Source: a virus
IMG/VR virus record: IMGVR_UViG_3300036715_002102
Span: 1 to 26,996 of that record
Length of the DNA stretch: 26,996 nucleotides
Strand: one strand, 5' to 3'
Part shown: positions 14,969-22,572 of the stretch, piece after piece
How positions within the stretch are numbered: position 1 is the first letter of the stretch
Layout: each line of letters starts with the position of its first letter
Program-made: the position numbers and the translations under genes
Notes under the pieces: generated by a model
Database searches by the model: none
The model's input: only the letters and a program-made list of their open reading frames with translations
What the model was told of the DNA's origin: nothing

Positions 14969-15600
14969 TATCCCACCACCTTCATTGCGTGTTCGTAAGC
15001 AGTTGCAGCCAGTCTTTCAGCACGTTCGGCTCGGACCTCTTCGATGTACTTAACAGCACGACTATTTGGTGCGTATGCGCCTCCAAAATAGTAATCTTCT
15101 GTGATAGCCTTTGGATCGTACGTTTCAGCAGCTTCGCCTGTTGCAAGATTGAAGGTGAAACTTGGCCCGGCCACAGGATTGACACCATCAATCGTAGAGT
15201 ACCCAATTGAACTGTTCTTTAGCATCATGTGCTCGGCAGTAAACGAAGCTTCACCGAGCGTAAGACGATCATCACGATCAGCTTCTGCGGCAGCCTGCAA
15301 TTCCCGGTTCATTTCAGCAAGGGTAATTGCTGCTGATTTCCACATATCCATTGCTGACTCCAACTTCTGAACGCGCTGTTGTAGGTCAGCAAGTTGATCA
15401 ACAGGACTGTATGGAGTGCCAGTGAACGTAATTCCTTGGCCTGCTCCAACAATGTTGCCAACAAAATATGGTGACGAAGAGCCAACGGAACCTTCGAGAT
15501 GTGAAAGTAAAGTAACGGCGCCATCAGGGTACGGTTCTGTTGGTAATGTAATTGAGTTGGCGTATTCGTATATACCGAACGTTGTCTTCTTATCAGTCAT
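14968..15600 (-). CDS. Hypothetical phage protein with a central coiled-coil, 210 aa
   Basis: Function not recognised. The first 75 residues are Gly/Pro/Thr-rich (FGIYEYANSITLPTEPYPDG...GAGQGITFTGTPYSP). Residues about 77-115 form a helix with heptads (VDQLADLQQRVQKLESAMDMWKSAAITLAEMNRELQAAAEADR). The C-terminal part is mixed and ends in an Ala/Glu/Arg-rich helix. The composition would suit a structural or scaffolding protein although it lies among replication genes. I chose the ATG at 15598-15600 because AAGGAGAAC lies just upstream and overlaps the gp44 stop region. A frame extending to 15831 would overlap gp44 by over 200 bases and adds Cys-rich, non-native-looking sequence. Confidence 0.68.
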   Translation of the reverse strand: MTDKKTTFGIYEYANSITLPTEPYPDGAVTLLSHLEGSVGSSSPYFVGNIVGAGQGITFTGTPYSPVDQLADLQQRVQKLESAMDMWKSAAITLAEMNRELQAAAEADRDDRLTLGEASFTAEHMMLKNSSIGYSTIDGVNPVAGPSFTFNLATGEAAETYDPKAITEDYYFGGAYAPNSRAVKYIEEVRAERAERLAATAYEHAMKVVG

Positions 15601-15610
15601 GTTGTTCTCC

Positions 15611-16546
15611 TTATAGTTGACCGAGGCGTATAAACAATGCTGCTGCGTTGATCTCTGGATCTGCAACAATTGTGTTTTTATAGAGGTGTTCAGCAATTGC
15701 AAGAATTGCTTCTTCCCACTTTTCGTTGTTACTAAATTTTGGAGCACGTGAAATGTTCTCATACAAGAACCGATACACGCTCTCCCATTCGTCTGATGTA
15801 ACACTTGAACACACAAGCTTACGGGCTTCAACCCACTTGTTTGATTCTATCAGATCAATCAGTTTGAATTTATAATCGCCCGTTTCTCCGGATAACGTTG
15901 GAGCTTGCAGTTCTTTATCGACTGTATTTTGTTGTAGCAGATTTACCATCTTGCGTACATCAGGATATCCGTAAGCAAGGTACTTGTCAAGTAGATCAAG
16001 GTCGAACTTAACACCCTCTGTTGCTAAAATTCGAATCAAGTATTCAGCAATGTCATTCGAATCCGCTGCGCGGAAGAAGAACTCTTGGCACCTTGATCGA
16101 ATTGGCGCGATGATCTTATTGACGTGGTTGCACGTCAAAATAAACCGGACAAACTCGCTCGTCTCTTCCATGAACCTCTTCAATGCAGCCTGTGCTTGTG
16201 GCGTAAGCATGTCTGCTTCTTCAAGGTGGACAATCTTGAACCGCCCCATAGCCATCGACATGGCAAAGTTTTTAATCTGGTTACGAAACGTGTCAATTCC
16301 GCGCTCATCTGACGCATTGATTGTTAGTACGTCCGTGTCATCTAACTCCATCGATCGTATCAAAATCTGGGCCAATGTTGTCTTACCGCTACCTTGTACG
16401 CCTGACAACAGTAGCTGTGGAATTGATTTGTCGTTAATCATACGCATTACAGCAGCCTTCTGCTGTGCGTCATGAAAGATGTAATCAGTTACAGACTGCG
16501 GCCTGTATTTTTCTACCCACAACAAGTGGTTGTTATTCTGTGCCAT
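15611..16546 (-). CDS. 44: gp44-like sliding-clamp loader ATPase, 311 aa
   Basis: This is an AAA+ clamp-loader large subunit close in length to T4 gp44 (319 aa). The N-terminus LLWVEKYRPQSVTDYIF is the clamp-loader signature. Walker A is GVQGSGKT (49-56), the Walker B-like box is HLEEAD (107-112), and sensor 1 and the arginine-finger SRC motif are seen in FILTCNHVNKIIAPIRSRCQEF. Four gp44 subunits with one gp62 use ATP to open and load the gp45 clamp on primed DNA. I chose the ATG at 16544-16546, which follows AAGGAGA by 8 bases; the longer frame to 16585 lacks such a site and lies in the regulatory hairpin. Its ribosome site can be paired in read-through RNA. Confidence 0.92.
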   Translation of the reverse strand: MAQNNNHLLWVEKYRPQSVTDYIFHDAQQKAAVMRMINDKSIPQLLLSGVQGSGKTTLAQILIRSMELDDTDVLTINASDERGIDTFRNQIKNFAMSMAMGRFKIVHLEEADMLTPQAQAALKRFMEETSEFVRFILTCNHVNKIIAPIRSRCQEFFFRAADSNDIAEYLIRILATEGVKFDLDLLDKYLAYGYPDVRKMVNLLQQNTVDKELQAPTLSGETGDYKFKLIDLIESNKWVEARKLVCSSVTSDEWESVYRFLYENISRAPKFSNNEKWEEAILAIAEHLYKNTIVADPEINAAALFIRLGQL

Positions 16547-16553
16547 CAAAGGG

Positions 16554-16595
16554 TCTCCTTGGCTTATCTTATAATTATACAACAAGCCAAGGAGA
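16554..16595 (-). promoter_or_regulatory. 12-bp hairpin that covers the gp44 ribosome-binding site
   Basis: Plus-strand 16554-16565 and 16584-16595 are perfect complements (TCTCCTTGGCTT and AAGCCAAGGAGA) around an 18-base A/T-rich loop. In minus-strand RNA the 3' arm contains the AAGGAG Shine-Dalgarno sequence of gp44, so RNA reading in from the upstream membrane-protein gene would have this site closed. A sigma-70-like promoter is embedded in the same structure and would yield RNA without the 5' arm. The pairing is seen directly; control of translation is inferred. Confidence 0.7.
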
Positions 16596-16601
16596 AATCA
16601 A
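16574..16601 (-). promoter_or_regulatory. Sigma-70-like promoter for gp44
   Basis: On the minus strand TTGATT (16596-16601) is followed after 16 bases by TATAAT (16574-16579), a perfect -10 hexamer. The predicted start is near 16567, at the end of the hairpin loop and about 20 bases before the gp44 ATG. It would drive early or middle expression of the gp44-gp62 group independently of the upstream genes. Confidence 0.6.
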
Positions 16602-16604
16602 CGG

Positions 16605-18068
16605 TTACAAATACATCTCTACACCATTGCGGCGCAGGACTTCCTCAATTGCGTGCAATTCCCATATTTCATCTTTTGAAAGAGTATCGCCGTTATCTTG
16701 CTTCGCTTTGAGAAACTTGTGGTGATTGATTAGCTCACGAACCTTGTCTGGCGTTTCTGTGCCTGACCACTTTGGTGGATATGGACGGAATCGACGAGCC
16801 CCACCTTCGTAGTTAGGATCTACAATCGGGGCCAGTTCTGGAAGGATCTCCACTGGTTCTACCACTGGTTCTGGCTCTACAACTGGTTCTGGCTCTACCA
16901 CTGGTTCTGGCTCTACAACTGGCTCTACCACTGGTTCTACCACTGGTTCTACCACTGGTTCTACCACTGGTTCTGGCTCTACCACTGGTTCTGGCTCTAC
17001 CACTGGTTCTGGCTCTACCACTGGTTCTACCACTGGTTCTGGCTCTACCACTGGTTCTGGCTCTACCACTGGTTCTACCACTGGTTCTGGCTCTACCACT
17101 GGTTCTGGCTCTACAACTGGTTCTGGCTCTACAACTGGCTCTACCACTGGCTCTACAACTGGCTCTACAACTGGCTCTACAACTGGCTCTACAACTGGCT
17201 CTACCACTGGTTCTGGCGGAGGAGCTGGTGCGGGAGGCATAGGCTCTGGCGGAGTAAATCCGTTGACGACAGGTGATGCCACATTGTCAAAATATGCGTT
17301 TTCTTCTGCCTCTTTGGCCGCCAGTTCTTCTCGGCGTAGCCGAAGCGCAATATTGACTGCAAGTGTAAGTGCAATTGCCATTGGATCAAAAGCAAAGATG
17401 ATCAAGAAGATCAAGTACTTTGTTGCATTGTCAGTATCAAGTCCAAACGCCTTGGCGATATAGGTAATTGGACCAATGTGGGCTTCGGTCTTAATTGTTT
17501 CTTGTCTCAATGCAAGTAGTTGCGTGTCCAGTTCTGTTACTCGTTTAGTAACGGATTCTTGTTCAGCTTTGTACTGCTTAACGATAGACTCGCGTGATCG
17601 GGTTGTTTCGCGTAATGCACGAGTTGCGTTTGGATCAACATTGCCATCTTTTTTGTTGACAGAACCAACGGTAGGCCCCCCTGCGATTAGGTCGTCAATC
17701 TGTTTCTTACGAGCAAGACTTCGTACCTTCTCTTCATCAAGAAGTGAAATTTGTTCTTGCTTCTGTTTGAGAGGCAAAATATCCTGTTGATATCCAGACG
17801 ACAAGTATCCAAAAATACCAAGCGAAGTCAGCATCGAGAGCACTGTAACGCCTGCAATTAAGTAGACTTTCAGTGCTAAATTGGTCTTAACCCAGTATCT
17901 GTACAGGTACGATACTGCCATCAACTTGCCAGCGCCAAGCGAGCCACCCATAATGATCACTGACCAAAATACGCCGCTGAATGTTGCAGCCAAGCCGATG
18001 ACGCTGAAATATTCAGCGGACAAAGCAATCGCTGCTGTTGATAGAATCAACAAGAAGATGAAAAGCAT
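16605..18068 (-). CDS. Phage membrane protein with coiled-coil and long VVEP/EP repeat, 487 aa
   Basis: The N-terminus has three hydrophobic segments (about 1-20, 24-50 and 67-90). A charged coiled-coil region follows (about 95-205), then a fourth hydrophobic segment (about 217-245, [25 protein letters not shown]). After a short basic/acidic linker comes a run of roughly two dozen VVEP units mixed with EP, about 120 residues, which should form a stiff extended polyproline-like rod. It recalls the TonB linker only in character. The last 60 residues are a helical charged domain ([44 protein letters not shown]). The role is unknown; an envelope-anchored protein acting on the host is possible. 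ACGGAG precedes the ATG and overlaps the stop of the GroES-like gene. Confidence 0.72.
   Translation of the reverse strand: MLFIFLLILSTAAIALSAEYFSVIGLAATFSGVFWSVIIMGGSLGAGKLMAVSYLYRYWVKTNLALKVYLIAGVTVLSMLTSLGIFGYLSSGYQQDILPLKQKQEQISLLDEEKVRSLARKKQIDDLIAGGPTVGSVNKKDGNVDPNATRALRETTRSRESIVKQYKAEQESVTKRVTELDTQLLALRQETIKTEAHIGPITYIAKAFGLDTDNATKYLIFLIIFAFDPMAIALTLAVNIALRLRREELAAKEAEENAYFDNVASPVVNGFTPPEPMPPAPAPPPEPVVEPVVEPVVEPVVEPVVEPVVEPVVEPEPVVEPEPVVEPEPVVEPVVEPEPVVEPEPVVEPVVEPEPVVEPEPVVEPEPVVEPVVEPVVEPVVEPVVEPEPVVEPEPVVEPEPVVEPVEILPELAPIVDPNYEGGARRFRPYPPKWSGTETPDKVRELINHHKFLKAKQDNGDTLSKDEIWELHAIEEVLRRNGVEMYL
16852..17216 (-). repeat. Tandem 12/18-base repeat coding for VVEP and EPVVEP units
   Basis: About 365 bases are built from two units. 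On the plus strand these are GGTTCTACCACT (12 bases) and GGTTCTGGCTCTACCACT (18 bases), with ACC/ACA third-base variants and GGCTCT alternates. All units keep the reading frame. The near-identity at DNA level points to recent expansion by slippage or unequal recombination, so copy number is likely to differ between relatives and the region may be misassembled in short-read data. Confidence 0.9.
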
Positions 18069-18079
18069 ACTATTCTCCG

Positions 18080-18649
18080 TTATGCATATGCCAAGATACT
18101 GTCATCCTTGATGAAAGACATTGTTACCCCAGCATGCCTAAATGTATCTGTGAAATTGGTGTCGTTGTAATAGATAGTTGTACCAACTACCAGTTCTGGT
18201 GAAACTTTTGGTCCCAAGTGCAACACAACACCCGTTGGTGTTTCGTCGGATCCACCAATCACAACGATAATGCCACTGGTTGATTTGAGATCAGCCTTTG
18301 GATTTTGTTTGAATAGCACAACATTGGTAAGCGGTTCAATCGGTGCGAATGGAGTGTCACGCACAGCAACAGCTTGGGATTCGTCAGACATCCATACACG
18401 AACGCCTTCAAACTTCAACCCCGACGTCCAGCGCAAGTTGGGGAGAAGTACTTGTTGACCGACCTTTATTGTGCAACTGGGGCCAACAGCAATAACTTTG
18501 ACCCACCGTGGTTCTTTAGCGCTGTCATCAAAGCTGGCTTTCAGCACAATCCCTGATGCGGTTGATTCTTTCTCAAACTCCCCCTTGGAATTAACGCGGT
18601 CGATAAATTCAAATGCGATTCCATTGCTCTTGACTGGTACGATGTTCAT
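18080..18649 (-). CDS. Co-chaperonin with two tandem GroES-like domains, 189 aa
   Basis: Both halves follow the GroES/Cpn10 plan. Repeat 1 (about 1-92) has [28 protein letters not shown], where STASGIVL matches the mobile loop with its GroEL-binding G-I-V-L. It continues with [23 protein letters not shown] (the VxAVGxG...VKVGDxVL strand pair) and ends AVAV. Repeat 2 (about 95-189) has [48 protein letters not shown] and ends DDSILAYA, the DILA end of GroES. Phage co-chaperonins such as T4 gp31 (111 aa, one domain) replace GroES to help GroEL fold the capsid protein. A two-domain form resembles chloroplast Cpn20 in plan. The ribosome site is weak. The fold is well supported; work with host GroEL is inferred. 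Confidence 0.8.
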   Translation of the reverse strand: MNIVPVKSNGIAFEFIDRVNSKGEFEKESTASGIVLKASFDDSAKEPRWVKVIAVGPSCTIKVGQQVLLPNLRWTSGLKFEGVRVWMSDESQAVAVRDTPFAPIEPLTNVVLFKQNPKADLKSTSGIIVVIGGSDETPTGVVLHLGPKVSPELVVGTTIYYNDTNFTDTFRHAGVTMSFIKDDSILAYA

Positions 18650-18675
18650 ATGGTTTTATGCTTTCTGTATGTTTG

Positions 18676-18894
18676 TTATTCTTGTGGTGGATCCGAAGGA
18701 TCCTCAATTACGGGAGCAGTGAGATCAACAGTATCACGCTTCAACTTTTTGATCCGACGCTTGAACTTCTGATCAATAAAAGCTTCCCGTGCTTGTACGT
18801 TTGTTGGTTTTGGTGCAGACGCAATCTGCTGTTTGATTTTGAGCAAGTCAAAATCAACCAACTGTCCTTTTGCGCTCTTCACTGGCTTTGCCAT
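18676..18894 (-). CDS. Small basic conserved-looking phage protein, 72 aa
   Basis: Function not recognised. The sequence MAKPVKSAKGQLVDFDLLKIKQQIASAPKPTNVQAREAFIDQKFKRRIKKLKRD is Lys/Arg-rich with a helical second half, then an acidic Pro-containing tail. From memory, small proteins with a VDFDLxKIKQQ segment recur in T4-like environmental phages, which suggests a conserved role, perhaps nucleic-acid or polymerase binding. The ATG has a good AGGAGAC site that overlaps the stop of the DnaE-like gene, so the genes form one operon. It sits directly before the co-chaperonin gene. Confidence 0.7.
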   Translation of the reverse strand: MAKPVKSAKGQLVDFDLLKIKQQIASAPKPTNVQAREAFIDQKFKRRIKKLKRDTVDLTAPVIEDPSDPPQE

Positions 18895-18903
18895 ATATGT
18901 CTC

Positions 18904-19458
18904 CTATTCGTGCAAAAAATCATCGATATCCAAATCGTACTTAAACGAATCTACGTCGTGCACTCCGATGATGTACAACACGTATGACGATACGCTACTC
19001 CCTCTACCAACACCCCAGACGGTATTGGTAGCGGTTAGTGTATTTATGATCCAAATTATAGTGCGAATCACGTCAAACAGTTGATATTTGTTGTATATGA
19101 CAAGTTCCTCTGCCAATCTACGCTCTCGCAGCGCAATTTCCGCAGGTGGTTCCCCTTCAAATAAAACACTGTGTGCCTTAAAGAGGTACTCAATCACATC
19201 CAACTTTTTGAATGAATCAGGAATCGTCCAATCATATGTCAGAGGATTACAGGTGTCCTTAACTTCGATCTGCTGGGCAACCGACGCGTGTCGATTGAAT
19301 TCTTCTACTAATGGAGAGGGCTGCGTTACAAACCGGATGTCATGAAACTTGACCATACGCAGCAGAGCTGCTGGATCAAACGAAGATACACCATCGTACC
19401 ACAACACTCTATCGTTGAGGTGGGTGTTAAGCAAATGGGGTTTTGTAACTATTTCCAT
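18904..19458 (-). CDS. DNA polymerase III alpha-like fragment ending before the catalytic motif, 184 aa
   Basis: The C-terminal 40 residues match bacterial DnaE closely: V-W-G-V-G-R-G-S-S-V-S-S-Y-V-L-Y-I-I-G-V-H-D-V-D-S-F-K-Y-D-L-D-I-D-D-F-L corresponds to the GRGSxAGSLVAYxLxITDxDPLxxxLLFERFLNPE block of the C-family polymerase palm. In DnaE this block is followed by the PDFDxDF metal-binding motif. Here the protein stops just before it, so it cannot polymerise by itself. The first 140 residues resemble the region that precedes this block only loosely. The ATG overlaps the previous gene by 32 bases and has little ribosome site. It may be a standalone, repurposed DnaE-derived factor. Homology of the terminal block is convincing; the function is unknown. 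Confidence 0.72.
   Translation of the reverse strand: MEIVTKPHLLNTHLNDRVLWYDGVSSFDPAALLRMVKFHDIRFVTQPSPLVEEFNRHASVAQQIEVKDTCNPLTYDWTIPDSFKKLDVIEYLFKAHSVLFEGEPPAEIALRERRLAEELVIYNKYQLFDVIRTIIWIINTLTATNTVWGVGRGSSVSSYVLYIIGVHDVDSFKYDLDIDDFLHE
19041..19048 (-). promoter_or_regulatory. Possible intragenic late promoter
   Basis: The minus strand reads CATAAATA followed by C, identical to the box at 3063-3070, within the DnaE-like gene and about 150 bases before the small basic protein gene. It could supply late transcripts to that gene and to the co-chaperonin, which in T4 is needed during capsid assembly. As it lies in coding sequence it may be chance. Confidence 0.3.
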
Positions 19459-19801
19459 TGGATGTATCTACGTCAGGAGCTCGTACCGGCTGCGCTCCAC
19501 CAGTGGCGAATGGACCAGCTAATCCTTGTGGAGAAGAAGCAAGGCCGCCACTTGACATTCGAAGTTGTCCTGGATCACCAGGCATTGGTAGGGGCATTGG
19601 CATATTTTCGGCCGCTTGTCGGAAGTGCTGCTGTTGTTGTGGTTGTGGTGGAGCTGATTCTTGCAGCCGTTCAATCATTGAACGAATACGAGTCCATTGA
19701 CGAACGCTCGGCACCCACTCCTCAACGTCTGCTGCAAATTCAACAGCTTCGATGAATGTTTTCAGTTCTGTTACTGTAACTGGTTTTGTGATGTCTGCCA
19801 T
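19427..19801 (-). CDS. Small phage protein with Pro/Gln/Gly-rich tail, 124 aa
   Basis: Function not recognised. The first half is helical (VTELKTFIEAVEFAADVEEWVPSVRQWTRIRSMIERLQ). The second half is low complexity: APPQPQQQQHFRQ, then MPMPLPMPGDPG and Gly/Ser/Ala/Pro segments, likely disordered. AAAGGA lies about 8 bases before the ATG and derives from the second copy of an 11-base tandem duplication that also holds the stop of the homing endonuclease. The end overlaps the DnaE-like gene by 32 bases. The translated start and operon position support a real gene. Confidence 0.66.
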   Translation of the reverse strand: MADITKPVTVTELKTFIEAVEFAADVEEWVPSVRQWTRIRSMIERLQESAPPQPQQQQHFRQAAENMPMPLPMPGDPGQLRMSSGGLASSPQGLAGPFATGGAQPVRAPDVDTSNGNSYKTPFA

Positions 19802-19808
19802 GGTATGT

Positions 19809-19830
19809 CCTTTGTTTATCCTTTGTTTAT
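19809..19830 (-). repeat. 11-base tandem duplication at the homing endonuclease stop
   Basis: The minus strand reads GGATAAACAAA twice in direct succession, immediately before AGGACATACC and the ATG of the 124-aa gene. The first copy contributes the TAA stop of the endonuclease and both carry A-rich sequence before GGA. This may be a scar of the endonuclease insertion or a duplicated ribosome-site region. Confidence 0.7.
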
Positions 19831-20540
19831 CCGATTAGGCCGTGCAAAGATCGTTCAATTATTTGAATATCAACATTCAGTACTTCTGACCACCCAGAAA
19901 ATGGTAATCGTTCTGATTGTCGATAGGTTGCAAACGTGCTTAACATTTGCTGTTCTGCTGACCACGCTTTTAGCAAAGTTGTGTTGTGACTAATGATGAT
20001 CTCGTGGTCAACTCCACCATATCGTAATCGAAGTGAGCGCTTTGTTATACCTACTTTGTTGTATGTTCTACTATTTACGTTCAATTTTACAAGGTAGATC
20101 AAAGCTGATTGGCTGGCAAGGTTTTGATCAGCATCAAACATCCATTGTTTATATTTTCCAGCTGAAAAATGACACTTTGGACATCCTTGACGAGCACTTA
20201 CGTGCATGTTAGGGGTTTGCAAGAATGGTCCGTGGGTTTTACACCCTATTAGTACCTTTTGTCGATTATGAACGTAGTTTACTTCGTTATATGTGTAGGT
20301 ATTTCCGTGAACCACTTGTGCTCGTTGCACAAATTCTGGTTTGGTCAAAAACTGCGATTGTTTTCGACAGTTAATGCATCCCAACACTTGCAGGTGTGAG
20401 TATGAACGTTGGGTAAATATTCCATGAGTCGGGCAAAGAATTTCAATTTTATCATGGACTCTATGTTCACCAACCGCATCATATTGATACTTGTTGCCAT
20501 GAACTTTCAGAGCGCGAATCTTGAATGTATCGTTATCCAA
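19827..20540 (-). CDS. Free-standing homing endonuclease, zinc-ribbon repeats plus GIY-YIG-like domain
   Basis: Two N-terminal repeats share the plan F-x-x-R-A-x-x-V-H-G-N-x-Y-x-Y-x-x-V ... K-(I/V)-x-I-x-C-x-T-H-G-x-F-x-Q ... C-x-x-C, a zinc-binding DNA-recognition unit common in phage endonucleases. A domain beginning ALIYLVKLNVNSRTYNKVGITKRSLRLRYGG follows, the GIY-YIG/T5orf172-like nuclease core with K-V-G-I-T and an R-x-x-x-R helix. It ends with F-S-G-W-S-E-V-L, the usual tail of this family. I placed the start at TTG 20538-20540, overlapping the upstream stop and preceded by GGTGA, because the first repeat begins there. The ATG at 20621 would add 27 non-homologous residues within the upstream gene. 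Such enzymes spread by cutting phage genomes that lack them. Confidence 0.82.
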   Translation of the reverse strand: MDNDTFKIRALKVHGNKYQYDAVGEHRVHDKIEILCPTHGIFTQRSYSHLQVLGCINCRKQSQFLTKPEFVQRAQVVHGNTYTYNEVNYVHNRQKVLIGCKTHGPFLQTPNMHVSARQGCPKCHFSAGKYKQWMFDADQNLASQSALIYLVKLNVNSRTYNKVGITKRSLRLRYGGVDHEIIISHNTTLLKAWSAEQQMLSTFATYRQSERLPFSGWSEVLNVDIQIIERSLHGLIG

Positions 20541-21021
20541 TGAGATCACCAACAATGATATCTTTGAGGTATTTGTTGTACGTATCGGAGGGGGATACGC
20601 AGATCCACTCGTCAGGTCCAATAGGATGGCACAACATTTGATGTTTGTTCAATGATGGGCCAACATTTTTGTGTTCAATGTAGTAGTTGGTTACTGTAAT
20701 GATTTCTGGCGAGACGGCAGATTTCTTTGGTCCATATGTCAGCGCAGTGAACTGTCTACCAGCTGTTTCAGCAAGTTCAACGACATCCAGCTGGGCTGTC
20801 TCTCGATCGTAAACAAGCACATTCCAATTTGCTGGAAGGGTAAACTGGAAACCCTTAATCAACACCTGAATTGAAGGACAAACAACTTCCTCCAACATCA
20901 ACAAAGGTGCAAGGGTAAAGTCGAGCATTGACAGGTCCAGTACCCACATATGTTCTGTCATAGTGGGTCCGTGAATACTGTCAAGAATGATTGGTTGGGA
21001 TTCGCCGTCAAATATAAGCAT
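20533..21021 (-). CDS. Hypothetical phage protein downstream of uvsW, 162 aa
   Basis: Function not recognised. The protein is beta-rich with MLIFDGESQPIILDSIHGPTMTEHMWVLDL at the start, WNVLVYDRETAQLDVVELAETAGRQFTALTYGPKKS in the middle and HQMLCHPIGPDEWICVSPSDTYNKYLKDIIVGDLIG at the end. There is no membrane segment and no enzyme motif I can name. It starts 18 bases after the uvsW stop with a distant AAGG as ribosome site, so coupling is likely. Its stop is overlapped by the homing endonuclease start, so the endonuclease inserted right behind it. Its location suggests an ancestral member of the recombination operon. Confidence 0.66.
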   Translation of the reverse strand: MLIFDGESQPIILDSIHGPTMTEHMWVLDLSMLDFTLAPLLMLEEVVCPSIQVLIKGFQFTLPANWNVLVYDRETAQLDVVELAETAGRQFTALTYGPKKSAVSPEIITVTNYYIEHKNVGPSLNKHQMLCHPIGPDEWICVSPSDTYNKYLKDIIVGDLIG

Positions 21022-21039
21022 GATATGAGTGTACCTTGG

Positions 21040-22572
21040 TTACTCGGGTAAGTCAAGCAATGTCATTTGCTTAACGTAATCGATTTTGTGTTTCTTAAAG
21101 GGGTATTGAGCTTCTTCGTAGTAGTTGGTTCGATGTTTCAAGTGCTTCTTGCTATACTTCAAGTCGCCACATATATCAGTGACTACAACAGAATCCTTGT
21201 CTGCTGCCTTACGAAGTCCTCGACCAATTCCCTGAATAACTCGAATGAATGACTTACCAACATCAACAAATACAAGGTTAAATATTCGGTTGATGTTCAA
21301 TCCCGTTCCTGCAATGTGTACCGTTGCTATAACGACTAAATCATCGCGTGTCTTGAAAAGATCATAAATTTTAGTGCGTTCTGATACCTTCTTGACGTCC
21401 TGACCATTGACAAACATAGCACCGGGAATGTAGGAGGCGAGTTTGCGTCCAAGGGGAATGCTGTCTACCAAACACATCACATTTCCCTTCTTTGAATCTT
21501 GCTTTGCAAGCAAGAACTCTGCAATCCACTCAATGCGCAGTTCGTTTCTGTGCAAGTATGACTTTTCCGATGCGAAGTCGGGGAAATATCCGTCCTTGAA
21601 CTGAATGTATGTCGGTGGCTTGCTTCCCGGAACGTCTTCATTGCAGAATGTGGCATATTCTGTCCGGAGATCCTCTTCCAGTTGAATGACGTCAATGTGA
21701 ATAGTCGACAACACTCCCATCTCTATCAACGTATGGGCAGGCATAGTAAATCTAACAGGGCCAACAGCAACGTGAACAGCCATCCGTTCAGCTTCATCTT
21801 TTGGTAACGTACCAGTAAATCCAAACCGGTACGGAAGACGCGATGCGTGATCACAAATGATTTTTGTCAGCACATTTCCACGTAGTCCGTGACATTCGTC
21901 AACGATGACCATTTGAAACATTTCGACAATCTTTGGATTGTTTTTCAGTGCTTGCCACGTAGAAACAACGTGATTATGGTCCAGGGTTTTGACAGCTCCA
22001 CTGTACTCGCCTGTATCGAGCCCGCAGTTGATATATTCTGCCTTAGTCTGACGGATCAGTCCTTGGTCAGGTACAATTGTCAGCGACTTTACACCAAGGT
22101 TGTCGTATGATTTAACCAGTGCTGAACACATCAATGTTTTCCCAGCACCAGTGCCCGCAAGACAAATTCCACTGCCAGCCTCAATCAATGAATTGACCCC
22201 TTCTACTTGGTCTGCACGAAGGATTGTTGGCTTCCCCGTGTCAAGGTGAAGTATGTGGGAAAACACTCCATTATCGATTAAGTCAGGTGCTTGGGCTTGT
22301 GTTGTACGTAAATCCTCAATGACAACGTTATATCCAAACTTCACCAATCTGGGAAGGATATCTTCTAACAAGTAAACAAATGTTTTTCCCGTCTTGTGAA
22401 AATACCGAATCTTTCCGTCCCACTGTCCAAGTTTGAACCGAGGGTTGAAGAAATAGTTCGCAGCAGGCACAGCATACTTGTTGTACAGTTGTGTCAGATG
22501 ATCTTCGTGAAGACCAACTAAAACTGCGGATACTTCGTCGAGGAGACGAATTTTACAATCAGTCTTTGCCAT
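21040..22572 (-). CDS. uvsW: UvsW-like DNA/RNA helicase, 510 aa
   Basis: A superfamily 2 helicase: Walker A is GTGAGKT (140-146), motif II is D-E-C-H (225-228), motif III-like GFTGT follows, and motif VI reads QGIGRGLRKAADKD. The N-terminal stretch with NPRFKLGQWDGKIRYF is the UvsW substrate-binding domain signature, and the length matches T4 UvsW (about 500 aa). In T4, UvsW unwinds R-loops and branched DNA and drives fork regression. It thereby shuts off origin replication late and supports recombination-dependent replication. It begins in a TAATG overlap with the uvsY stop, the same neighbourhood as in T4. Confidence 0.92.
   Translation of the reverse strand: MAKTDCKIRLLDEVSAVLVGLHEDHLTQLYNKYAVPAANYFFNPRFKLGQWDGKIRYFHKTGKTFVYLLEDILPRLVKFGYNVVIEDLRTTQAQAPDLIDNGVFSHILHLDTGKPTILRADQVEGVNSLIEAGSGICLAGTGAGKTLMCSALVKSYDNLGVKSLTIVPDQGLIRQTKAEYINCGLDTGEYSGAVKTLDHNHVVSTWQALKNNPKIVEMFQMVIVDECHGLRGNVLTKIICDHASRLPYRFGFTGTLPKDEAERMAVHVAVGPVRFTMPAHTLIEMGVLSTIHIDVIQLEEDLRTEYATFCNEDVPGSKPPTYIQFKDGYFPDFASEKSYLHRNELRIEWIAEFLLAKQDSKKGNVMCLVDSIPLGRKLASYIPGAMFVNGQDVKKVSERTKIYDLFKTRDDLVVIATVHIAGTGLNINRIFNLVFVDVGKSFIRVIQGIGRGLRKAADKDSVVVTDICGDLKYSKKHLKHRTNYYEEAQYPFKKHKIDYVKQMTLLDLPE

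Noticed and set aside
15601-15831. Extended frame of the 210-aa protein
   Set aside because: It lies within gp44. The ATG at 15600 has a strong AAGGAGAAC site at the gp44 stop.
16852-17216. CRISPR-like repeat array
   Set aside because: The repeats are contiguous 12- and 18-base units without unique spacers and code in frame for VVEP/EP in a membrane protein.
18904-19458. Functional phage DNA polymerase
   Set aside because: The chain ends before the metal-binding aspartates and has no thumb, fingers or exonuclease part.
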